A stretch of 64,000 nt of DNA from an uncultured Sphingopyxis sp. (GCA_937873425.1 CALMYE010000013.1:38229-102228), one strand, 5' to 3'. Shown: positions 26,179-35,627, counted from the first letter of the stretch. Made by a program: numbers and translations. Notes: generated from the sequence alone by a model not told the origin.

Positions 26179-27701
26179 AAATCCGCGCACAGATTGGTAA
26201 GGTCTTGAACCTTGATAAGTGCATCGGCTGCCACACCTGCTCGGTCACATGCAAGAATGTGTGGACCAGCCGGGAAGGCATGGAATACGCTTGGTTCAAC
26301 AACGTCGAGACCAAGCCCGGCATCGGCTATCCCAAGGATTGGGAAAATCAGAAGCGCTGGAACGGTGGCTGGGTGCGCACGCCGGGCGGATCGATCCGGC
26401 CCAAGATGGGCGGCAAGTGGCGGCTGCTGGCGAAAATCTTCGCTAACCCCGATTTGCCTGAAATCGACGATTACTACGAACCCTTCACGTTTGATTACGC
26501 CCATTTGCAAAAGGCGGGCGAGAGCAAGGCTTTCCCCACCGCACGCCCACGCAGCCTGATTTCGGGCAAGCGGATGGAGAAGATCGAATGGGGACCGAAT
26601 TGGGAAGAAATACTCGGCGGGGAATTTTCCAAACGGTCGGAGGATTACAACTTCGAAGGGGTGCAGAAGGAAATCTACGGCCAGTTCGAAAACACCTTCA
26701 TGATGTATCTGCCGCGATTGTGCGAACATTGCCTCAACCCGACCTGCGTCGCGGCCTGCCCCTCGGGCGCGATCTACAAGCGTGAGGAGGACGGCATCGT
26801 TCTGATCGATCAGGAGGCCTGCCGCGGTTGGCGCATGTGCGTCTCGGGCTGCCCCTACAAGAAAATCTACTACAACTGGAAAAGCGGCAAATCGGAAAAG
26901 TGCATCTTCTGCTATCCGCGGATCGAGGCAGGCCAGCCGACGGTATGCAGCGAAACCTGCGTCGGGCGCATCCGCTACCTTGGCGTGATGCTCTATGATG
27001 CGGACCGCATTGAGGAAGCCGCCAGCGCCGAGAATGTCGAAGACCTGTATCAGGCGCAGCTCGATATCTTCCTTGATCCGCATGATCCGGCAGTTATCGA
27101 ACAGGCGCGCAAGGACGGCGTGCCTGAAAACTGGCTTGAGGCCGCGCGCCATTCGCCGGTCTGGAAGATGGCGATGGAATGGAAAGTCGCCTTCCCGCTC
27201 CACCCTGAATACCGCACCCTGCCGATGGTGTGGTATGTGCCGCCGCTGTCGCCGATCAGTGCCGCTGCGAACGCCGGACAGATTTCGGTCAACAACAACA
27301 TGCCCGATGTGCGCTCTTTGCGTATCCCGCTCAAATATCTCGCCAACTTGCTGACCGCAGGCGACGAGGAGCCGGTGGCGCTGTGCCTCGAACGGATGCT
27401 GGCCATGCGCGGCTATATGCGTTCGAAGTCGATCGACGGCGTGCAAAACGAAAGCATCGCCGAAGGCGTTGGCCTGACCGGCGCGCAGATCGAGGAAATG
27501 TACAAGGTAATGGCGCTGGCCGACTATGAGGATCGCTTCGTCATTCCGACCGGCCACCGCGAAGATGCCGAGGACATGTTCGAGGAACGCGGCTCTTGCG
27601 GCTTTTCCTTCGGCAATGGCTGCTCGGGCGGGTCAAGCGATACCAATTTGTTCGGCGCGCCGGCGCGCAAGAAACTCCAGACGCCGACGGAGGTGTTCTG
27701 A
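26175..27701 (+). CDS. narH: Respiratory nitrate reductase beta subunit
   Basis: The 508-residue iron-sulfur subunit passes electrons from NarI to NarG. It has four cysteine clusters: C16-x2-C19-x2-C22-x3-C26 at the N-terminus, CEHCLNPTCVAACP, CRGWRMCVSGCP (tryptophan in place of one cysteine, giving the [3Fe-4S] cluster) and CIFC...CSETC. Start and stop overlap narG and narJ. The C-terminal tail has a cysteine, glycine and serine-rich segment (GSCGFSFGNGCSGGSSD) seen in many NarH proteins. Confidence 0.96.
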   Translation: MKIRAQIGKVLNLDKCIGCHTCSVTCKNVWTSREGMEYAWFNNVETKPGIGYPKDWENQKRWNGGWVRTPGGSIRPKMGGKWRLLAKIFANPDLPEIDDYYEPFTFDYAHLQKAGESKAFPTARPRSLISGKRMEKIEWGPNWEEILGGEFSKRSEDYNFEGVQKEIYGQFENTFMMYLPRLCEHCLNPTCVAACPSGAIYKREEDGIVLIDQEACRGWRMCVSGCPYKKIYYNWKSGKSEKCIFCYPRIEAGQPTVCSETCVGRIRYLGVMLYDADRIEEAASAENVEDLYQAQLDIFLDPHDPAVIEQARKDGVPENWLEAARHSPVWKMAMEWKVAFPLHPEYRTLPMVWYVPPLSPISAAANAGQISVNNNMPDVRSLRIPLKYLANLLTAGDEEPVALCLERMLAMRGYMRSKSIDGVQNESIAEGVGLTGAQIEEMYKVMALADYEDRFVIPTGHREDAEDMFEERGSCGFSFGNGCSGGSSDTNLFGAPARKKLQTPTEVF

Positions 27702-28405
27702 TGCAATCGCTTCATCTGATCTCGCTGCTGCTGCAATATCCATCGTGTGAATTGCAGGCGGTGGCGGCCGAAATTCGTCAGCGGCTGGCAGCGGACCCGG
27801 CGCTGCCGCAGGCCGCTGCCGCCGCGCTCGACCCGCTGCTGATCCGGCTCGCAACGGGCGACATCTATGATGTGCAGGAAGCCTATGTCGAACTGTTCGA
27901 CAGGGGGCGGGCGCACAGCCTGCATCTGTTTGAGCATGTCCACGGCGAGAGCCGCGACCGCGGGCAGGCGATGGTCGATCTGCGCCAGCGCTATCTCGAT
28001 GCAGGGCTGGAGCCGGAAGGCAACGAACTGCCCGACTATCTGCCACTGTTCCTCGACTATTGCTCGACCCTGTCCGAAGCCCGCGCGCGCGACACGCTGG
28101 CAGAACCAGGCGTCGTGCTGATCGCGCTCGCGTCGCGACTCGCTGCCAAGGGGTCAGATTACGCCCCGGTGTTCGCGCTGCTGTGCGAGGTTGCCGGCCT
28201 CGAAATGGACGCGGAGGCGGCCAAAGCCCTTTCTCCGGCCGAAGACCCCGAAACGCTGGAAGACCTCGACGCGCAGTGGGAAGAGGAGGAAATCCGTTTC
28301 ACCGCCGACGCTGCGCCCGATCCTACCGCTGCTTGCCCGCAGGTGAGCGCGATCCTCGACCGGATGCGCGCGCCATTGCCGGCCAACCCCGCCAACAGGA
28401 GCTGA
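27701..28405 (+). CDS. narJ: Nitrate reductase assembly chaperone
   Basis: This 234-residue TorD/NarJ-type chaperone inserts the molybdenum cofactor into NarG before membrane attachment. Conserved segments are the N-terminal LISLLLQYPS, then YVELFDRGRAHSLHLFEHVHGESRDRGQAMVDL and ELPDYLPLFLDYCSTL. The ATG at 27701 shares one base with the narH stop. The acidic C-terminus (DLDAQWEEEEIRF) is usual for the family. Confidence 0.94.
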   Translation: MQSLHLISLLLQYPSCELQAVAAEIRQRLAADPALPQAAAAALDPLLIRLATGDIYDVQEAYVELFDRGRAHSLHLFEHVHGESRDRGQAMVDLRQRYLDAGLEPEGNELPDYLPLFLDYCSTLSEARARDTLAEPGVVLIALASRLAAKGSDYAPVFALLCEVAGLEMDAEAAKALSPAEDPETLEDLDAQWEEEEIRFTADAAPDPTAACPQVSAILDRMRAPLPANPANRS

Positions 28406-28408
28406 GCC

Positions 28409-29110
28409 ATGGACATTTTCATCAACCACCTGTTGTTCGGTATCTATCCCTATATCGCGCTGGTGGTGCTGGCGATCGGATCGATCATCCGGTTCGACCG
28501 CGAGCCCTACAGCTGGCGATCGGGCTCCAGCCAGCTTTTGCGGCGCAGACAGCTGATTGCGGGCTCGGTGCTGTTCCATGTGGGCGTGATCTTCATTTTC
28601 TTCGGACACTTGATCGGCCTGCTCACCCCGATCGCGCTGTTCGACGCCCTGGGTATCAGTCACGGGGCAAAGCAGCTCCTTGCGATCGTCGCGGGCGGTA
28701 TCGCCGGGGCTATGGCCATTGTCGGCGCGACCCTGCTGATCCATCGCCGCTTCTTCGATCCCCGCGTGCGCGCCAATTCCAGCTTCAGCGATAATATGAT
28801 CATTTTGATCCTGTGGGTTCAGCTGGCGCTGGGCCTGGCAACAATACCGATCTCCGCGGGGCATCTCGACGGGCACGAGATGGTCAAGTTCATGAACTGG
28901 GCACAGGGCATCTTCACGTTCCGGGCCGATGCAGCGAGCCACGTGGCTGATGTCCACATAATCTTCAAACTGCACCTGTTCCTGGGGCTGACGATTCTTT
29001 TGCTGTTTCCTTTCACACGGCTTGTGCACATGCTGAGCGTGCCGGTTCGCTACCTGTGGCGCAGCGGCTATCAGATTACGCGCTCGCGCCGGAGCTTGGG
29101 CCGTGGCTGA
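28409..29110 (+). CDS. narI: Respiratory nitrate reductase gamma subunit (cytochrome b)
   Basis: The 233-residue, five-helix membrane subunit oxidises quinol and anchors NarGH. The haem ligands are visible as H57 and H67 in FHVGVIFIFFGH, and H189 and H207 in KLHLFLGLTILLLFPFTRLVH, with the same spacing as in E. coli NarI. It starts four bases after narJ and overlaps the next gene by eight bases. Confidence 0.95.
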   Translation: MDIFINHLLFGIYPYIALVVLAIGSIIRFDREPYSWRSGSSQLLRRRQLIAGSVLFHVGVIFIFFGHLIGLLTPIALFDALGISHGAKQLLAIVAGGIAGAMAIVGATLLIHRRFFDPRVRANSSFSDNMIILILWVQLALGLATIPISAGHLDGHEMVKFMNWAQGIFTFRADAASHVADVHIIFKLHLFLGLTILLLFPFTRLVHMLSVPVRYLWRSGYQITRSRRSLGRG

Positions 29111-29915
29111 CCTTCTCGATCGCTGCCCGGTGCGTGTCGGGGGAGTCGAGATCCCGGAGGCCGCCATTGCCGCCGAGGCGCAGAACCATCCCGCCCCCGA
29201 TGCCGAAACCGCGTGGCGCGAAGCCGCCAAGGCGCTTGCGATCCGCCAGCTGTTGCTTGCCGAGGCCGACAGGCTAGGACTTCCAGCCGCCGAGCGTCAC
29301 GACGCGCAAGGTCGGGCGCTGACGGACGAGGATGCACGAATCGACGCGCTTCTGGAGAGTGAAATTGCGGTGCCCATGGCAACCGTTGCAGAGGCCCGGC
29401 GCTTCTACGATCGCCACAGCGCACGCTTCGCCAGTGATACGCTGGTCGAGGCCGAACATATTCTGTTCTCGGCCAATCCGAACGATTCCTTCGCCTACAG
29501 TCTCGCAGTGGGCGACGCACGCACGGCCATCCGCAAGCTTCAGGCCGACCCGGCCTGTTTTGCGGAGCTCGCCCGCACGAAATCGGCCTGTCCTTCAAAG
29601 GAACAGGGCGGCAATCTGGGCCAGATCGGCAAGGGGCAGACCGTCGCCGAGTTCGAAGCGGCGCTGCTCGCTCTCGACGAGGGGCAATTGTGCAGCGAAC
29701 CGGTGCGGACCCGCTTTGGCGTACATGTGATCCGCGCCGGGCGCCGGGTTGAAGGGCGTCAGTTGCCGTTCGAGGCGGTCGAGGCGTCGATCCGCGACTA
29801 TCTGGAGGAAGCGAGCTATCGCAAGGCTACGGCGCAGTATCTCGCGATTCTGGCCAGCCGGGTACCGATCGACGGGGTCGAACTGCCGATCGCGGACGGG
29901 CCGCTGGTCCAGTGA
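29103..29915 (+). CDS. PpiC-type parvulin peptidyl-prolyl isomerase (nar-associated)
   Basis: The 270-residue protein starts at a GTG inside the end of narI. A parvulin domain occupies about residues 115-225 (VEAEHILFSANPND..., FAELARTKSACPSKEQGGNLGQIGKGQTVAEFEAAL, RFGVHVIRAGRR), preceded by a helical NifM-like region. No signal peptide is present, so it should act in the cytoplasm. Parvulins are often encoded in nar operons and are thought to assist folding of the reductase. The stop overlaps moaA. Confidence 0.88.
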   Translation: MADLLDRCPVRVGGVEIPEAAIAAEAQNHPAPDAETAWREAAKALAIRQLLLAEADRLGLPAAERHDAQGRALTDEDARIDALLESEIAVPMATVAEARRFYDRHSARFASDTLVEAEHILFSANPNDSFAYSLAVGDARTAIRKLQADPACFAELARTKSACPSKEQGGNLGQIGKGQTVAEFEAALLALDEGQLCSEPVRTRFGVHVIRAGRRVEGRQLPFEAVEASIRDYLEEASYRKATAQYLAILASRVPIDGVELPIADGPLVQ

Positions 29916-30934
29916 CCGATCGCCGCGCCCGCGTCCCCGACCTGCTGTCGCTCTCTCCGCCCTTGCTGGACGGGATCGGCCGACGCTTCGAATATCTGCG
30001 CTTGTCGCTGACCGAGATATGCAACTTTCGCTGCACTTATTGCCTGCCCGAAGGCTACCGCAGGCCATGCAGCCGTCCGGTCGAACTGTCGATCGAGGAG
30101 ATCGCGCGCGCTGTCGCGGCGTTTGCAAAACTGGGGCTGTGGAAAGTCCGGCTGACCGGTGGTGAGCCGACGCTGCGCCGCGACTTCGACGCCGTCGCGC
30201 GCATGGTAGCGGCGGTTCCGGGCATCCGCCGCGTCGCGATGACCACCAACGGATATCGCCTTGCCGAGAAAGCGCAGGCGTGGCGCGATTGCGGGATCAG
30301 CGCGATCAACATCAGCATCGACTCGCTCGATCCGGCACGGTTCGCGGCGATCACCGGCCACGACCGGCTCGCGGATATTCTTCGCGGGGTTGCCGCGGCG
30401 CAGGCGGCGGGGTTCGAGAGCATCAAGCTGAACGCCGTGCTGATGCGCGGCATCAATGACGATGAACTAGAGGCGATGATCGATTTCGTCGCTAGCCGCG
30501 ATCTCTCGCTAAGGTTCATCGAAGTCATGCGCACGAACGACAATGTCACCTTCTTTGCCAAACACCATGTCGCGGGACAGACGGTGATCGACCGCCTGGA
30601 AGCCGCTGGCTGGCGCCGCCTGCCGCGTCAGCCGGGCGCAGGGCCGGCCATCGAGCTTGGCCATCCCGGTGCGAAGGGCCGGATCGGCATCATCGCACCC
30701 TATGCGCGCGATTTCTGTTCGAGCTGCAACCGGTTGCGGCTGTCGTCGGACGGCCGCCTCCACCTCTGTCTGTTCGGCGATGGTGGCATCGACCTGCGCC
30801 CGCATCTGGCCAACGAGGATCCCACGGCATTGATTGGGCGGATTCGTACCCTAGTCGCCGCCAAGGCTCCGGCGCATCGCCTGCATGAAGGGCAAAGCGG
30901 TGCGACCCCGCATCTTGCATCGATCGGAGGTTGA
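29912..30934 (+). CDS. moaA: GTP 3',8-cyclase, molybdenum cofactor synthesis
   Basis: This 340-residue radical-SAM enzyme carries out the first step of molybdopterin synthesis together with MoaC. The radical-SAM cluster motif is C37-x3-C41-x2-C44 (ICNFRCTYC). The second cluster motif is FCSSCNRLRLSSDGRLHLC near the C-terminus, and the chain ends in GG, needed for activity. Translation starts at GTG at 29912, overlapping the parvulin stop. It supplies cofactor for NarG. No moaC is in the window, so it must be elsewhere. Confidence 0.94.
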   Translation: MTDRRARVPDLLSLSPPLLDGIGRRFEYLRLSLTEICNFRCTYCLPEGYRRPCSRPVELSIEEIARAVAAFAKLGLWKVRLTGGEPTLRRDFDAVARMVAAVPGIRRVAMTTNGYRLAEKAQAWRDCGISAINISIDSLDPARFAAITGHDRLADILRGVAAAQAAGFESIKLNAVLMRGINDDELEAMIDFVASRDLSLRFIEVMRTNDNVTFFAKHHVAGQTVIDRLEAAGWRRLPRQPGAGPAIELGHPGAKGRIGIIAPYARDFCSSCNRLRLSSDGRLHLCLFGDGGIDLRPHLANEDPTALIGRIRTLVAAKAPAHRLHEGQSGATPHLASIGG

Positions 30935-30937
30935 CGG

Positions 30938-31198
30938 ATGATCGAGACCAACATCAACATCGAGCTATGCGGACGACTGGCCGAACCTTGCGGACGGGTT
31001 CTCAGCATCGGCATCCCCAATGGCGGGCTGTCTGTCCCCGAAATGGTCGCGCGGCTGCTGCAATATTATCCCGATCTGCTGCCCGCGCTCGCGCGGGGAC
31101 GCATTCGCGCCTGCGTCAATGAAACCATCGTGCCTGATCGGTCCAGGGTGCGGCCGGGCGATCAAGTGGCGCTATTTCCGCCCGTATCGGGCGGCTGA
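30938..31198 (+). CDS. moaD: Molybdopterin synthase small subunit
   Basis: The 86-residue ubiquitin-like protein ends in PPVSGG; the terminal GG carries the thiocarboxylate used to make the dithiolene. The central RACVNETIVPDRSRVRPGDQVALFPPVSGG pattern is standard for MoaD. It starts three bases after moaA and ends two bases before moaE. Confidence 0.92.
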   Translation: MIETNINIELCGRLAEPCGRVLSIGIPNGGLSVPEMVARLLQYYPDLLPALARGRIRACVNETIVPDRSRVRPGDQVALFPPVSGG

Positions 31199-31200
31199 CC

Positions 31201-31662
31201 ATGGACGTCGAACTGGCCCACCATCCCTTTGATCCCGCCGAGCGGCAGGCTGCATTCGCGCGCGCGGCACCCGACGAGGGTGCCGTGGTCAGCTTCACGG
31301 GCTTTGCGCGCGCGACAGGTGGCGCAGGCAACGTCGTGGCACTCGTGCTTGAACACTATCGTGGGGTAACCCTTGCTTCGATGGAGGAAATTGTCCGGGA
31401 TGCCCATGTGCGCTTCGCGGTGACGCGGTGCCATGTGGTACATCGCCATGGTCGAGTTGCGCCGGGAGAGGCCGTCGTGTTCGTTGCCGCCGCTGCGCGG
31501 CACCGGCGAGCGGCATTTGAAGCGGCCGATTACATCATGGACCGGCTCAAGACCGAGGCTGTGTTCTGGAAGCGCGAGGAGGGAGATTTTGGCATCGCCT
31601 GGATCGAGCCGACCGACGACGATGCCGCTGACGTTCGGCGCTGGTCACTGATTGAGGATTGA
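31201..31662 (+). CDS. moaE: Molybdopterin synthase catalytic subunit
   Basis: This 153-residue protein has typical MoaE segments: GAVVSFTGFAR, LEHYRGVTLASMEEI, HRHGRVAPGEAVVFVAAAARHRRAAFEAADYIMDRLKTEAVFWKRE. The last contains the conserved lysines of the active site. It pairs with MoaD to convert cyclic pyranopterin to molybdopterin. It is encoded directly after moaD. Confidence 0.93.
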   Translation: MDVELAHHPFDPAERQAAFARAAPDEGAVVSFTGFARATGGAGNVVALVLEHYRGVTLASMEEIVRDAHVRFAVTRCHVVHRHGRVAPGEAVVFVAAAARHRRAAFEAADYIMDRLKTEAVFWKREEGDFGIAWIEPTDDDAADVRRWSLIED

Positions 31663-31665
31663 TGG

Positions 31666-32202
31666 ATGCTCGGTATCGACGAATCGCTCCGTTTCTTTCC
31701 GCTCCGCATTGCAGTGCTCACGATCTCCGACACGCGTACGCGCGATAACGACACATCGGGCGCACTGCTTGCTGACCGGTTGCAAGGCGCGGGCCACCGG
31801 CTGATCGATCGGGTAATCGTTCGCGACGATATCGAAGCGATCCGCTCGCAGTTGCAGCGGTGGCTGTCGAATCCGGCGATCGAGATCATTCTGACTACCG
31901 GCGGGACCGGCTTTTCACCACGCGACAATACGCCGGAAGCGGTCAAGCCGCTCCTGCGCCGCGATATGGATGGCTTTGCCGCCGCCTTTCACGCCAAGAG
32001 CCTTACTACGGTCGGCGTCGCGACCATGCAGTCGCGGGCCTTCGCAGGACAGGTCGGCGACGCCTTCATCTTCTGCCTCCCGGGCTCGCCCGGCGCCTGC
32101 CGCGATGCGTGGGACGGACTGCTCGAGCTCGAATTCGACAGCCGACACAAACCATGCTCGATCGCTGGCGCGCTGCCCCGGCTGCGCGACATCTGCGCAT
32201 GA
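31666..32202 (+). CDS. moaB: Molybdopterin adenylyltransferase
   Basis: The 178-residue MoaB/Mog-type protein has the signature ISDTRTRDNDTSG near the N-terminus and ILTTGGTGFSPRDNTPEAV in the middle, followed by FCLPGSPGACRDAWD. It adenylates molybdopterin before molybdenum insertion by MoeA. Its stop overlaps the moeA ATG (ATGA). Confidence 0.92.
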   Translation: MLGIDESLRFFPLRIAVLTISDTRTRDNDTSGALLADRLQGAGHRLIDRVIVRDDIEAIRSQLQRWLSNPAIEIILTTGGTGFSPRDNTPEAVKPLLRRDMDGFAAAFHAKSLTTVGVATMQSRAFAGQVGDAFIFCLPGSPGACRDAWDGLLELEFDSRHKPCSIAGALPRLRDICA

Positions 32203-33395
32203 TCGTGCTCGAAGCAGCGCTGTCCCTGCTCGCCGCCCGGGTCACACCGCTCGCGGTCGAGGAGGTGGCAATTGATGCCGCGGCCGGGCGGGTTCTTGCT
32301 GCACCCGTCCTCGCCCGCGCCCAGTCGCCCCGCACGGCGGTTGCGGCCATGGACGGCTATGCCGTGAACGACGCCACGACCGCACCCGAGGTGCCGCTGA
32401 AGCTGGTCGGCGAAGCACGACCAGGAGCACGCTATACCGGCAACGTTGCGCCGGGGGAGGCCGTCCGCATCTTTACCGGAGCACCGATGCCCAATGGCAC
32501 CGATCGCTGTATCATGCAGGAATATGCGACGCGCGATGGCGATCTTGTCCGCTTTGCCGCGGACTATGGGCCTGGCTGGCATGTCCGAGAGGCAGGCAGC
32601 GATTTTGCGGCCGGGACCGTGGCGGTCGATGCGGGAAGGCGGCTCGACCCGCGCGCGATGATTGCCGCCGCCGCCGCGGACCGCAAAACAATATGCGTAC
32701 ATGCCCGCCCGCGGGTCGCGATCATCGGGACTGGCGACGAGCTCGCGCATCCCGGGGATGCATGGCAACGCGCCGACGCTGTTCCTGACAGCGTGACACA
32801 TGGCGTTGCGGCGATGGCGGCACAGGCCGGTGGCATAATCGTCGCGCGATCGATCGGGATCGACGATCTGGCCGAACTTGAGGCGCTGGCCGGCACGATG
32901 CTCGACCGCGCTGATGTGGTGGTCGTAACCGGCGGCGCTTCGGTCGGTGACCGTGACTTTGCGCGGCCGATGTTCGCTCCCCATGGTCTCGATCTTCTGT
33001 TTGCGAAGGTGGCGATCAAGCCCGGTAAACCAGTCTGGATCGGCCGGGCCCGGAAAAACTGGGTGCTTGGCCTGCCTGGTAACCCGGGCTCGGCAATGGT
33101 GACCGCACGCCTGTTCCTGTGGCCGCTGCTTGCCGCGCTTCAGGGGCAGCCAGTCGGGTCGGTGCTGCGATGGCGCCGTCTGCCGCTGGCGGTGCCGATG
33201 GCCGCGACGGGGTCGCGCGAAACATTGGTTCGCGCCTGCTGGGACGATGAAGGACTTTGCCCGATTAACTTGCAGGACAGCGGCGCGCAGCGCGCGCTGG
33301 TCGATGCCGGGTGGCTCATCCGTTGCCCGGCTGGAACCCCGGCCCTGCCCGCGGGTCAAATGGTTAACGCGCTCTCGATCTCGCCGGGTTTTTGA
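32199..33395 (+). CDS. moeA: Molybdopterin molybdenumtransferase
   Basis: The 398-residue protein has the MoeA pattern: SPRTAVAAMDGYAV, VRIFTGAPMPNGTDRCIMQE, VAIIGTGDEL, ADVVVVTGGASVGDRDF and VAIKPGKPVWIG...VLGLPGNPGSAMV. It inserts molybdate into adenylated molybdopterin. The true start is the ATG at 32199, overlapping moaB; the open frame continuing further upstream is a shadow of moaB. This is the last gene of the narK-to-moeA operon. No clear terminator was found downstream. Confidence 0.93.
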   Translation: MIVLEAALSLLAARVTPLAVEEVAIDAAAGRVLAAPVLARAQSPRTAVAAMDGYAVNDATTAPEVPLKLVGEARPGARYTGNVAPGEAVRIFTGAPMPNGTDRCIMQEYATRDGDLVRFAADYGPGWHVREAGSDFAAGTVAVDAGRRLDPRAMIAAAAADRKTICVHARPRVAIIGTGDELAHPGDAWQRADAVPDSVTHGVAAMAAQAGGIIVARSIGIDDLAELEALAGTMLDRADVVVVTGGASVGDRDFARPMFAPHGLDLLFAKVAIKPGKPVWIGRARKNWVLGLPGNPGSAMVTARLFLWPLLAALQGQPVGSVLRWRRLPLAVPMAATGSRETLVRACWDDEGLCPINLQDSGAQRALVDAGWLIRCPAGTPALPAGQMVNALSISPGF

Positions 33396-33742
33396 GTTCC
33401 GCACGAGCGAGCTCGCATGCTCTATTCCTCACTACCCCAGCCATTATGGCGAACTGGACGCAATTCTATCCCCAATAGGTCAGCCGAAAGAAGGCGCCGA
33501 CCGCTGTGGGAATGGCTGAGGTTGCTATGCTGCGGCCTCACGTTGTAATCAGGCGAAGCGCGCGCTCGAGGGAGCGAATGCCCGCAAGTGGTCGAATCCG
33601 GTCATCTGTTCAAGTTTGCCGGATGAACACTGCGTCTCAATATCTGCGTCTAAAAGCGGATGAGGTGGATGGCTCCCGCTCACGGCATCTAGGTGCCAAG
33701 ATGGGCTGCTGTCATGCAACCCGAGCAAAGGAGCCACCCACC
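33396..33742. other. Intergenic region and left end of IS1111-type element
   Basis: The first 265 bases contain no supported gene. The left inverted repeat of the insertion element is at 33665-33679. The remaining bases up to the transposase ATG include an AAGGAG ribosome-binding site at 33728-33733. Confidence 0.5.
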
Positions 33743-35041
33743 ATGGAGATTAGCACGATCGGCCTGGATTTGGCCAAGAACGTTTTTCAGGTTCACGGTA
33801 TCAGCACAAGCGGAGAGGTTGTAATTCGCAGGGCGCTGCGACGATCGCAGGTGCTGCCGTTCTTCGAGAAGCTGCCGCCTTGCCTGGTAGGTGCCGAGGC
33901 TTGCGGGACGTCGCATCACTGGGCGCGCGAACTGACCAAGTTGGGTCATGAGGTGCGGCTGATGCCGGCAGCTTACGTGAAGCCCTACGTGAAGCGCGGC
34001 AAGAATGATGCCGCAGATGCGGAGGCGATCTGCGAAGCGGTCACACGCCAGACGATGCGGTTCGTGCCGATCAAGTCGCGCGAGCAGCAAGCGGCCTTGT
34101 CGCTGCATCGCGTGCGCAGCCTGTTGATCAAGCAGCGCACGCAGCTGGTCAACATGATGCGCAGCGTGCTCGCCGAGCTGGGCGTCGCTATCCCGGTTGG
34201 GATCGTAAAGGCACTGCAGATGGCGCGGGAGATCGTCGACGGCGAATCGAAGCTCGATTTGCCTGTCGAGGCTGCCAACGTCGTCGCCATGCTGGCAGGG
34301 CAACTGCTCCAGCTACACACCCAGCTGCGGAAGCTCGACCTGCGTCTCGCCGCTCTGCAACGCAGCGACGACCGGGCCCGACGTCTGGCAACGATCCCTG
34401 GTATCGGGCCGATCGGCGCGACCGCGCTCGCCGCGTCGGTCACTGATCCAAAGCAGTTCTCGTCAGGGCGCCAGTTTGCCGCCTGGCTGGGCCTGACCCC
34501 GCGGCAGAGCTCGAGTGGCGGTAAGGACCGCTTGGGGCGCATTACCAAGATGGGCGACAGATATCTGCGGCAGCTCCTGGTCGTCGGCGCCACCGCGCTG
34601 GTCCGGTACGCCAAGGAGAAGCGCGGCACGGTTGATCCGCGCTTTATCGCTTTGCTCGCCAGAAAGCCCGCGCGCGTCGCCTCGGTCGCAATTGCCAACA
34701 AGATGGCGCGGATCGCATGGGCCGTCATGGCGCGCGGCGGCGTCTTCGAACGCGGGCATGCGCCGATACTGGCAGCAGCATAGATCGAAAGCTTAGCTGA
34801 GGCGATCAGCTTCACCAGGTTGTGAGAGCGAAGGATGTGATGGCAAAACCGGTCGGACCGGGAGCAAGGACAACCCAGGGACTGTCATAGGCGTCATAGC
34901 CTGCAAAGCCGATCGGACCTTGTTCACGGACCCCATCAGGGCCAGCAGTCTACACCGACTGCATCAACAGGCCGGACAGACGACTGCACCCGACCAACGG
35001 CCAGATCATCACTTTACACTTGCAACGCGGGAGCCATCCAC
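33665..35041 (+). mobile_element. IS110-family (IS1111-type) insertion sequence
   Basis: A perfect 15-bp inverted repeat, GTGGATGGCTCCCGC at 33665-33679 and GCGGGAGCCATCCAC at 35027-35041, flanks a complete IS110-family transposase. Subterminal inverted repeats and a long non-coding segment after the transposase (34784-35026) are features of the IS1111 group. In that group the segment is expected to encode the bridge RNA that guides target choice. The true ends lie a few bases outside the repeats and could not be fixed. Insertion occurred just downstream of moeA. Confidence 0.8.
33743..34783 (+). CDS. IS110/IS1111-family transposase
   Basis: This 346-residue DEDD transposase starts at the ATG at 33743 behind AAGGAG. 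The N-terminal RuvC-like catalytic residues are visible in TIGLDLAKNVFQVHG, VGAEACGTSHHWA and KNDAADAEAICEA. The C-terminal domain has ATIPGIGPIGATALAASV and FAAWLGLTPRQSSSGGKDRLGRITKMGDRYLRQLL, which includes the conserved serine region. The gene looks intact, so the element may still be active. Confidence 0.93.
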   Translation: MEISTIGLDLAKNVFQVHGISTSGEVVIRRALRRSQVLPFFEKLPPCLVGAEACGTSHHWARELTKLGHEVRLMPAAYVKPYVKRGKNDAADAEAICEAVTRQTMRFVPIKSREQQAALSLHRVRSLLIKQRTQLVNMMRSVLAELGVAIPVGIVKALQMAREIVDGESKLDLPVEAANVVAMLAGQLLQLHTQLRKLDLRLAALQRSDDRARRLATIPGIGPIGATALAASVTDPKQFSSGRQFAAWLGLTPRQSSSGGKDRLGRITKMGDRYLRQLLVVGATALVRYAKEKRGTVDPRFIALLARKPARVASVAIANKMARIAWAVMARGGVFERGHAPILAAA

Positions 35042-35627
35042 AGAGGTCAGTCCGCAATCGGCCATCTTGCACATGGCTCTGTCCCAGTCTGATCGGAGAA
35101 GATGCTTACGTAGATTCCACGATTTTGGTCTCGACATCACTGGGATACTTCATAGCTGTCTGTGGAAGAGCTGTACCGCTTCCCACCGCGACAGTGGTGA
35201 GTTCAGAGGAACAGCGATGATGCTGCGGACACGGCTTGCGGCGTTCCTAGAAAGCATCTGCTCGGTACGAGCAGATGCACCTGGGGGACGTCGCAAGTTT
35301 CGTATCGATTCATGACTCGCAGTATCGCTGCGCGCGCGTCAACATTTGTAATCCAATGCATGTGAAAGCGGCGACCTCCACCAGACGCAGGCGAAAAGCA
35401 GCTGGTCGGCACACGGTCAGTGCCCGAAAGGCGTAGCCGCCTGTTAACAATCAGGGGGTCGATGTTTGAATACGTTACGAAAATTTCGCGAGATTTAAAG
35501 TGATTGATTTCAATAGGACAGAGCCCTTACATCGCCTGAACGGCAGAAATCTGTCGTTTTCGCCGCGAGGCTAGAAGTAGGTGCGAGTTATCATAATCCG
35601 CGTGTCGGGAGTTCGAGACCTCCTGCC
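34784..35627. other. Right non-coding part of the IS element and intergenic sequence
   Basis: Bases 34784-35026 lie inside the IS and are the candidate bridge-RNA region; GGTCGGACCG and CGATCGGACC motifs recur there. From 35042 to 35627 no gene is supported. The stretch is lower in GC than its surroundings and ends in a tRNA-like fragment at 35581-35634. Confidence 0.45.

Noticed and set aside
26073-27557. 494-codon minus-strand open frame opposite narH
   Set aside because: narH has all expected cysteine clusters on the plus strand; the antisense frame shows no family features.
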